From Candidatus Aminicenantes bacterium UBA4820 (lineage in GTDB: Bacteria > Acidobacteriota > UBA4820), in the NCBI GenBank assembly GCA_002402325.1, contig DHFQ01000152.1:1-12122 (forward strand): a stretch of 12,122 nucleotides of DNA. The letters are read 5' to 3'. Each line of letters begins with the position of its first letter. Positions within the stretch are counted from its first letter, which is position 1. The translations under genes were made by a program, and so were the position numbers. Under the pieces are notes generated by a model, which was not told the DNA's origin, did not search any database, and saw only the letters and a list, made by a program, of their open reading frames with translations. Shown here piece by piece: positions 7,722-12,122 of the stretch.

Positions 7722-8435
7722 ATGGCTGAACCTTCCTGTAAAAAATGTCAGGATAGTGGATTTGTTTTTAAAGAGATTGATGGGATAACTTACTCAATTC
7801 CCTGCTCCTGTCAGGATACGGAGAAGTTCACCTTTTTATTGCAATCTGCAGGGATACCAGAGATTTATAAAAATAGATGCAATTTTGATAATTTTCAGGT
7901 GATAAAGGATAACTCTTCAATAAAAGAGGCTTATGAAGTTGCAAAAAAATATGCTGAAGAGTATCCCGCCTTTGAGAAAGGAAAGCCCAACGGTCTTCTT
8001 TTTATGGGTCCCTGCGGAGTTGGAAAAACCCATCTTGCGGTTGCAATATTAAATGAAATAATGTTTAAGAAAAAAAGTCCTGCAAAATTCGTTGATTTGA
8101 ATGAACTATACAGAGAAATAAGGGCAAGTTATGGAAATAAAGACTTTTCTGAATATGAGATCTTATCTCCAATAGCGGACTCTGAACTTTTACTCATAGA
8201 TGAATTGGGTTGTGTCTCATCTTTGTGGGCTCAAGATACTCTTTTGTATATAATAACTCAGCGATACAATAAATCCCTTCCCACACTGCTTACGACGAAT
8301 TATTCTGATGACGCTCAAGGAAAGGAAGATTCACTAATAGAGAGAATAGGAACAAGATGCAGGTCAAGGCTTTATGAGATGTGCAGAACGGTTATTATAA
8401 ATGGCGACGATTTCAGGAAAAGAAAGAAATTTTAA
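7722..8435 (+). CDS. DnaC/DnaI-like AAA+ ATPase (probable replicative helicase loader)
   Basis: A 237-residue AAA+ protein of the DnaC/DnaI/IstB group. The N-terminus has a four-cysteine, probably zinc-binding motif (C6-x2-C9 ... C28-x-C30) with the usual KCQDSGFV context. The ATPase core has Walker A GPCGVGKT (96-103), Walker B LLLIDELG (156-163), sensor 1 TTN (191-193) and an arginine-rich segment IGTRCRSRLYEM (209-220). A helicase-loader role is favoured over a transposition helper (IstB) because no transposase is adjacent and the gene sits behind ssb and the dedA-like gene, three bases from the latter. A ribosome site, AAAGGA at 7709-7714, lies inside the dedA end. The partner DnaB is not in the window. 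Confidence 0.83.
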   Translation: MAEPSCKKCQDSGFVFKEIDGITYSIPCSCQDTEKFTFLLQSAGIPEIYKNRCNFDNFQVIKDNSSIKEAYEVAKKYAEEYPAFEKGKPNGLLFMGPCGVGKTHLAVAILNEIMFKKKSPAKFVDLNELYREIRASYGNKDFSEYEILSPIADSELLLIDELGCVSSLWAQDTLLYIITQRYNKSLPTLLTTNYSDDAQGKEDSLIERIGTRCRSRLYEMCRTVIINGDDFRKRKKF

Positions 8436-8438
8436 CTA

Positions 8439-8467
8439 TTTACATAATGCCTTTATTGAGGTAAACT
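8439..8467 (+). promoter_or_regulatory. Possible promoter for the RNase G/E gene
   Basis: TTTACA (8439-8444) and TAAACT (8462-8467) are 17 bases apart, a fair -35 and a poor -10. Together with the 65-bp gap after the DnaC-like gene this suggests separate transcription of the RNase gene, though read-through from ssb is equally possible. The AGGAG at 8482-8486 lies 14 bases from the ATG, unusually far. Confidence 0.25.
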
Positions 8468-8500
8468 TTTTAACTTGGATCAGGAGAGTTTTATCATTAT

Positions 8501-9946
8501 ATGAATGTTGAACTTATTGCAGCAAAAGATTACCTTTTCACAAAAATTGCGCTTTTCGAAAACGGAAAACTTGTAGAATATTTTATAGAACCCAAACACC
8601 TTTGCGGAATTGTAGGTAATATCTATCTCGGGAAAGTTAACAAAGTGCTTCCAGGAGTTGATTGTGCCTTCATTGACATAGGGCTTGAAAAGGATGGATT
8701 TCTCTATAAAGGAGATATGATTCCCTTCTTAAGTGGAGAAAGAGAACAAAAGCCGCACCCTCTAAAATCACTGAATGTTGGTGATAAAATCGTAGTGCAG
8801 GTAACAAAAGAATCAATTGGACAGAAGGGTCCAAGGCTTACGACCTGCATATCACTTCCAGGAAATTATCTTGTTTTTTCACCATATTCAAGCAAAATAG
8901 GAGTTTCCAAAAAAGTTTCAGACTCAGAAAGAGAAAGGCTTAAATCAATGTTGTCCGTTTTGAAAAGGGATTTTGAAGGCGGTTTTATTGCGAGGACAGC
9001 AGCAGAAAGTGCCTCTTCTGATGAACTTTCTTCAGAGATGCAAAGTCTTGTTGAGCAGTGGAGTTTGATTTCTTTAAAAATAAAAAAAGGTGATGCTCCA
9101 ACCCTTCTTCATCAGGAGCTTTCTTTGCCTCTAAAGGCAGTGAGAGAAATCCTCGTCAAATCCAAAGGAAAGTTGATAACCGATGATGAAGAATTGGCAG
9201 AAGAAATATCTTCGTCTCTAAATGGAATTAAAGAAAAGGAGATCAAAATTACTTTATGGAAAAATGAAAAGGACATTCTTGAAGAGTACAATGTTGAACC
9301 AGAGCTTGAAGAAGCGTTGAAACCAAGAGTGTGGTTATCCTCAGGTGGTTGCATCGTCATTCAGCCTACTGAAGCACTTGTTGCGATTGATGTAAATTCA
9401 GGGAGGTTTGTCGGTAAAAAATCTCTTGAAGAGACAGCCTTCAAGATAAATCTTGAAGCAGCAGAAGAAATTGTAAGGCAGTTGAGATTAAGAAATCTGG
9501 GTGGAATAATAGTCATTGATTTTATTGATATGGCTGAAAAAAGCCACAGAGAGCAACTGATTCAAAGGTTACAGGAATTTTTAAAAGCGGACTTCGCCAA
9601 AACGAGAATTTTAAAAATATCAGAATTTGGGCTTGTGGAGATGACAAGAAAGAGGACTTCAAAGCCTCTTGAAAAAATTTATTACACAACCTGCCCCTGT
9701 TGTGAGGGAAAGGGGAAAATTAAAGCTCCATGGAGGGTTCTAAACGGAATTTTGAAACAATTGCAGAACACCTCAAAAGAAAAGATGTATCTTGTGAAAG
9801 TCTCAAGTTATGTCAAGAAGTTCATAGATGAAAATGATGGGATGTTTGACCTTCCCCAAAATATAATCATTGAAGAGGATAAAATCAAAGATCCATCAAA
9901 ATTTGAAATAAAAAGGCTTCCATCAAATTTCGAAAAAAACATTTAA
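8501..9946 (+). CDS. rng: Ribonuclease G/E family endoribonuclease
   Basis: A 481-residue endoribonuclease that cuts single-stranded A/U-rich RNA in mRNA decay and rRNA/tRNA maturation. An S1-type RNA-binding domain lies at about 36-120 (GNIYLGKVNKVLPGVDCAFIDIG). The catalytic DNase I-like region has the two metal-binding aspartates, D297 in AIDVNSGR and D340 in VIDFIDM. The EMTRKRTSKPL segment (380-390) and the zinc-link cysteines C398 and C401 (TTCPCCEGKG), which bridge subunits in RNase E/G, are also present. The length matches RNase G (E. coli 489), with no long scaffold tail as in RNase E. No in-frame start closer to the ribosome site is available. The protein ends soon after the catalytic part, opposite the convergent restriction operon. 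Confidence 0.93.
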   Translation: MNVELIAAKDYLFTKIALFENGKLVEYFIEPKHLCGIVGNIYLGKVNKVLPGVDCAFIDIGLEKDGFLYKGDMIPFLSGEREQKPHPLKSLNVGDKIVVQVTKESIGQKGPRLTTCISLPGNYLVFSPYSSKIGVSKKVSDSERERLKSMLSVLKRDFEGGFIARTAAESASSDELSSEMQSLVEQWSLISLKIKKGDAPTLLHQELSLPLKAVREILVKSKGKLITDDEELAEEISSSLNGIKEKEIKITLWKNEKDILEEYNVEPELEEALKPRVWLSSGGCIVIQPTEALVAIDVNSGRFVGKKSLEETAFKINLEAAEEIVRQLRLRNLGGIIVIDFIDMAEKSHREQLIQRLQEFLKADFAKTRILKISEFGLVEMTRKRTSKPLEKIYYTTCPCCEGKGKIKAPWRVLNGILKQLQNTSKEKMYLVKVSSYVKKFIDENDGMFDLPQNIIIEEDKIKDPSKFEIKRLPSNFEKNI

Positions 9947-10261
9947 TGAAATATCCTTCACCGTAGGTCTTAAGGCTGCGATGTTTTTGCGTGAAAAACA
10001 TTGTAAATTGAAAATTGTAAAGTGTGTTGAACAATATAAAAAATCACCGACGCAATAACGCTACTAATTTTTTTTACAATGTGACATTTCTAAAGAGTCC
10101 TGACAGATTTCTTTGCCAATAAGACATATTGAAATTCTTTGGTTGTGGAGAAATAGGTAAGGCTAATGGTTTTCAAAAAACGAAGTCTTTGAAGTTGTAA
10201 CTGGAAGATGAGACGGTTGACTTTTGGTCTGATTTCTTTCTGGTTATCTCTTTCATCGTTT
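9947..10261. other. Convergent spacer with short repeats and hairpins
   Basis: This 315-bp stretch lies between the ends of the RNase gene and the endonuclease gene. It holds a hairpin ATGTTTTT (9981-9988) / AAAAACAT (9994-10001) around a five-base loop. The motif ATTGTAAA occurs twice, 14 bases apart, at 10000-10007 and 10014-10021. A ten-base inverted match pairs ACATTGTAAA (9998-10007) with TTTACAATGT (10073-10082), the latter next to a run of T. None is a textbook terminator. A doubtful 60-codon ORF (10090-10272, minus) covers its right half. Confidence 0.6.
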
Positions 10262-10272
10262 TTATCTCTCAT
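10090..10272 (-). CDS. Doubtful 60-residue ORF overlapping the endonuclease stop
   Basis: The ATG overlaps the last 11 bases of the endonuclease gene (GATGAGAGATAA), the layout of a translationally coupled gene. The 60-residue product is basic (MRDKNDERDNQKE..., ending KKSVRTL), has no cysteine and resembles no family I recognise. Only a weak GGAA precedes the start. It may be a third gene of the restriction operon or a chance frame; there is no positive evidence for expression. Confidence 0.22.
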   Translation of the reverse strand: MRDKNDERDNQKEIRPKVNRLIFQLQLQRLRFLKTISLTYFSTTKEFQYVLLAKKSVRTL

Positions 10273-10876
10273 CTATTCCAATTAAAACAAGGGGAACTGC
10301 GGGAACTCCTCTTCCGTGTCTAATAACATTGTAGAACTCTCCTTCGTAGTATGCCACGCCTGAACTCATCTGGCTCTGGAGTGATTTCATTGGAAGAATT
10401 TCAATCCCGACATCTATGGTGTCTTTAACATAGAAGGCAAGGTGTTTGACAAAAAGATCATAAGCGACAAAAGAGTATTTGCCAAACTGAACTTCAATCG
10501 CAACTCTCTCTTTGACAAAATCGGTCTGATTGTAACTGTAAATTGCTTTTTCACCAGCGGATTCTATTTCCTTTTTCTGTTCTAACGCTTGAAGTGAAAG
10601 AGTTTTCCTTATGAGTTTCTCATTTTTTGTAACCCAATAAATGACTCTGCTTTCCTTCCATCCCTTTACTCTTAACCTTTTTTTAAATTCGTTATTGAGA
10701 CAAACAGGGCTAAAAAGAATCTGACCTGCTTTTCTTTTTTCTTTTGACACTTTAGTTTTGCATTTTGAAGCATCTATGTTTTCTATTACATTTTTGACTT
10801 CCTTCCATAACTCAAGCTTGTGGACAAGGAGAAATTCTAATCCATTCAGATGGGAATAGATTTCAACTATTTTCAC
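10262..10876 (-). CDS. Type II restriction endonuclease, BglII/BstYI family
   Basis: A 204-residue homodimeric-type endonuclease expected to cut a site with a GATC core (BglII cuts AGATCT, BstYI cuts RGATCY). The N-terminus MKIVEIYSHLNGLEFL and the block DFVKERVAIEVQFGKYSFVA are characteristic. D119, E128 and Q130 have the spacing of the BglII active site (D84, E93, Q95), including its unusual Gln in place of the Lys of most PD-(D/E)XK enzymes. The conserved C-terminal half (DVGIEILP, MSSGVAYYEGE, RGVPAVPLV) is intact. The length fits BstYI (about 200) better than BglII (about 220). The start is GTG, chosen because TAGGAG, which contains the methyltransferase stop, lies just upstream and the family N-terminus begins there. 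Nine bases separate it from the methyltransferase. The exact recognition site cannot be read from sequence. Confidence 0.93.
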   Translation of the reverse strand: MKIVEIYSHLNGLEFLLVHKLELWKEVKNVIENIDASKCKTKVSKEKRKAGQILFSPVCLNNEFKKRLRVKGWKESRVIYWVTKNEKLIRKTLSLQALEQKKEIESAGEKAIYSYNQTDFVKERVAIEVQFGKYSFVAYDLFVKHLAFYVKDTIDVGIEILPMKSLQSQMSSGVAYYEGEFYNVIRHGRGVPAVPLVLIGIDER

Positions 10877-10885
10877 ATTTTTCTC

Positions 10886-11896
10886 CTACTTCTTTACCTC
10901 AATGTCAGATTCGTTAACACCAATTAACCTCCCGAATGGTGAAAGAGTCAGTTTATTGTGTTCTGAATGTGGGTCATAAATGGGTTTATCCATTGGACGA
11001 GTGTGAAGCGTTCCACTCAGTTCTTTTTTTATTCTTTCTTTTGCAATATCAATGTATTTTTTAACAGTTTCAGCGCCTGCTCCCTTCCTTCCATGTCTTA
11101 TGGCTGATATAATTGTTGTCCCCGTTCCAACAAAAGGATCCAATACCCAGTCGCCTTCGTTTGTCATACTCAAAACAAGCCTTTCTATGAGTGCAACAGG
11201 AAATTGACAGGGATGCTCTGTCTTTTCTATGTGATTGCTTTTGACATTTGGGATATCCCATACATCACCTGGATTCTTTCCCAAAGGATTGCAAGAGTAT
11301 TGCCCTGCTTTTGGTCCCTTAAAGTATTTCTTTCCGGGATATTTTTGTGGGACTCTCACATTGTCAAGATTGAATATAAAATCATCCCTTTTGGTGAACC
11401 AGACAATTGTCTCGTAGCGACCTGAAAATCTTTTACTACAATGAAGTCCGTGTTCAAATCGCCAGACTATCCTGTTTCTCATTTTTAAATTAAAACTTGA
11501 AAAAACAGGGTATAAGATTGTATCCAGTGGAATAATTTCGCCTTTTTCAACATAATTCCCCACCTGCCAGCATAAACTTCCTTCTGGCTTGAGAACTCTG
11601 ATGCATTCTTTGATCACCCTTCTTTGCTGTTCAACATAGAGGTCAAGGCGAAGTCTTTTTTCATATTCTTTGCCAATGTTATAAGGAGGTGAGGTTACAA
11701 CAAGCTGGATTGTTTCATCGGGAATGGTTTTTAAGAGGTCAAGGCAGTCGCCGTGGAAAAGGACTACCGATTGCGATAAATCAAAAACAGGGTTAATAGA
11801 AATGTCATTACTAAACAAAGATTCTTTAACCTTTTTTCCCTCAAAGGGTGGAATATGGTTGGTCTGATAGAGGTGATTTTGCCTATTTTTCATCAT
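10886..11896 (-). CDS. Type II DNA methyltransferase (SPPY, beta order; probably N4-cytosine)
   Basis: A modification enzyme protecting the site cut by the neighbouring endonuclease. With the start used here it has 336 residues. Motif IV TSPPYN (68-73) precedes the SAM-binding motif I DPFVGTGT (253-260), the circularly permuted beta order. The SPPY form and the BglII/BstYI partner point to N4-cytosine methylation; N6-adenine is the alternative. The start is ATG at 11896, because AAAGGAT lies eight to nine bases upstream. A longer frame beginning with TTG at 11914 has no ribosome site, and a second ATG at 11893 is also possible. The first bases overlap the end of a 41-codon ORF. The R gene follows after nine bases, so M is made before R from one transcript. 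Confidence 0.93.
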   Translation of the reverse strand: MMKNRQNHLYQTNHIPPFEGKKVKESLFSNDISINPVFDLSQSVVLFHGDCLDLLKTIPDETIQLVVTSPPYNIGKEYEKRLRLDLYVEQQRRVIKECIRVLKPEGSLCWQVGNYVEKGEIIPLDTILYPVFSSFNLKMRNRIVWRFEHGLHCSKRFSGRYETIVWFTKRDDFIFNLDNVRVPQKYPGKKYFKGPKAGQYSCNPLGKNPGDVWDIPNVKSNHIEKTEHPCQFPVALIERLVLSMTNEGDWVLDPFVGTGTTIISAIRHGRKGAGAETVKKYIDIAKERIKKELSGTLHTRPMDKPIYDPHSEHNKLTLSPFGRLIGVNESDIEVKK

Positions 11897-12008
11897 AGAA
11901 CATATCCTTTGCAAGATACAATCGTTTTAGAATTTTAATGAACGCTATCTTGTGTTGCCTTATCTTTTTTACTATTTTTGATTTATTTTTAAAATAAAAT
12001 GCTCTCAT
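11883..12008 (-). CDS. Small basic ORF (41 residues) leading the restriction-modification operon
   Basis: A 41-codon frame from ATG (12006-12008) to TAG (11883-11885). It has a Shine-Dalgarno sequence (TGAGGT, 12015-12020) seven bases before the ATG and lies directly behind a consensus-like promoter. Its stop lies past the methyltransferase ATG (14-bp overlap, including the TAG), so the two could be coupled. The product starts MRAFYFKNKSK and ends KDMFYDEK. It has 13 Lys/Arg against three Asp/Glu, and the centre (KIVKKIRQHKIAFIKILKRL) would make an amphipathic helix. It is too short for a standard controller (C) protein with a helix-turn-helix and resembles nothing I know. It may be a leader peptide, a small regulator, or a remnant. 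Confidence 0.5.
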   Translation of the reverse strand: MRAFYFKNKSKIVKKIRQHKIAFIKILKRLYLAKDMFYDEK

Positions 12009-12025
12009 TTTTTTACCTCATTTTT

Positions 12026-12054
12026 ATTATAATCCTATTGCACAGTTAAAGCAA
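12026..12054 (-). promoter_or_regulatory. Sigma-70 promoter of the restriction-modification operon
   Basis: On the minus strand TTGCTT (12049-12054) and a perfect TATAAT (12026-12031) are 17 bases apart. The start site would be near 12019, leaving a leader of only about 11 bases before the 41-codon ORF and about 120 bases before the methyltransferase ATG. The right copy of the 20-bp repeat ends 11 bases upstream of the -35 box. Confidence 0.75.
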
Positions 12055-12064
12055 TATTATCTAC

Positions 12065-12121
12065 TTAACCCAAAATCCGATATTGATTTACATCTTGATT
12101 TGACGCAGGTAAATGCTCCTC
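12065..12121 (-). CDS. Possible 3' end of a gene running in from the right edge (partial)
   Basis: A minus-strand frame open from the window edge gives 18 residues, ending in SNQDVNQYRILG and a TAA stop at 12065-12067. It shares QYRILG-stop and the preceding Asn-Lys/Gln-Glu/Asp-Leu/Val pattern with the tail at 3-56 on the plus strand, suggesting two related genes facing into this segment. The family is not recognisable. A non-coding repeat remains possible. Confidence 0.3.
   Translation of the reverse strand, partial: EEHLPASNQDVNQYRILG
12066..12085 (-). repeat. 20-bp repeat, right copy (inverted partner at 36-55)
   Basis: The minus strand reads CAATATCGGATTTTGGGTTA, identical at all 20 positions to 36-55 on the plus strand. 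It sits just upstream of the restriction-modification promoter and points toward it. The outer flanks (12086-12122 and 1-35) differ at many positions, so the perfect identity is confined to this core. Confidence 0.9.
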
Positions 12122-12122
12122 C

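Noticed and set aside
788..11141. Avoidance of RGATCY sites as a sign of long-resident restriction
   Set aside because: At least six sites are present, not clearly below what this base composition would give in 12 kb; no conclusion is possible from one window.
11204..11425. Plus-strand frames opposite the methyltransferase
   Set aside because: They are antisense to conserved methyltransferase sequence and have no start signals.
12060..12091. Peptide KSISDFGLSR in another frame of the right repeat, resembling a kinase DFG motif
   Set aside because: The frame is about 20 codons and ends immediately at TAA with no other kinase feature; the neighbouring frame, with conservative changes between the two repeat copies, is the better coding candidate.
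1..12122. The 12-kb segment as a composite transposon between inverted elements
   Set aside because: The interior is mostly conserved housekeeping genes (rsmD, selB, ssb, rng), no transposase or complete insertion sequence is visible, and the repeated core is only 20 bp.
1..12122. tRNA-Sec (selC), a SECIS hairpin or a selenoprotein gene near selB
   Set aside because: I looked for a long-acceptor tRNA-like fold near selB and for UGA-interrupted versions of the genes here and found none; all recognised genes read through without an in-frame UGA.

Overview
The window reads as ordinary chromosome from an A+T-rich, Gram-negative (outer-membrane) bacterium, probably an anaerobe. The porin with a signal peptide and a C-terminal aromatic residue argues for an outer membrane. 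SelB implies that UGA is decoded as selenocysteine somewhere in the genome. I cannot assign a phylum; the proteins are Lys/Glu/Ile/Phe-rich, as in low-GC, often thermophilic, deep-branching lineages.

Layout. (1) 1-1640: the tail of a possible partial gene, then a porin of the phosphate-selective OprO/OprP type. It has a near-consensus sigma-70 promoter with a perfect 10-bp inverted repeat over the -10 and start site, and ends at a strong, probably bidirectional, terminator. (2) 1731-6638, minus strand: a compact operon read rsmD, selB, NifS-like cysteine desulfurase, sigma-54 activator with a cysteine-bearing PAS domain. The first three genes overlap (4 bp and 11 bp); the regulator follows after 18 bp. 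The selB/desulfurase pair suggests selenium delivery for selenocysteine. (3) 6696-9946, plus strand, diverging from rsmD: ssb, a DedA-type membrane protein, a DnaC/DnaI-like ATPase and, after a 65-bp gap, RNase G/E. (4) 9947-10261: a convergent spacer with short repeats and a doubtful 60-codon ORF. (5) 10262-12054, minus strand: a type II restriction-modification module. Behind its own consensus-like promoter lie an unannotated 41-codon basic ORF, a beta-order SPPY DNA methyltransferase and a BglII/BstYI-family endonuclease whose catalytic D-x8-E-V-Q pattern is intact.

The least expected structural observation is a perfect 20-bp sequence near both ends of the window (36-55 plus, 12066-12085 minus), in inverted orientation about 12 kb apart. 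In each copy one frame, open from the window edge, ends with the same residues (QYRILG, then stop), and the residues just before are similar. Two copies of a related gene or mobile element may therefore point inward at this segment.

No rRNA, tRNA (including tRNA-Sec), CRISPR array or complete insertion sequence was found. The core-gene parts look routine. The small ORF in the R-M operon, the flanking repeat and the link between selenium genes and a sigma-54 regulator deserve the second look.
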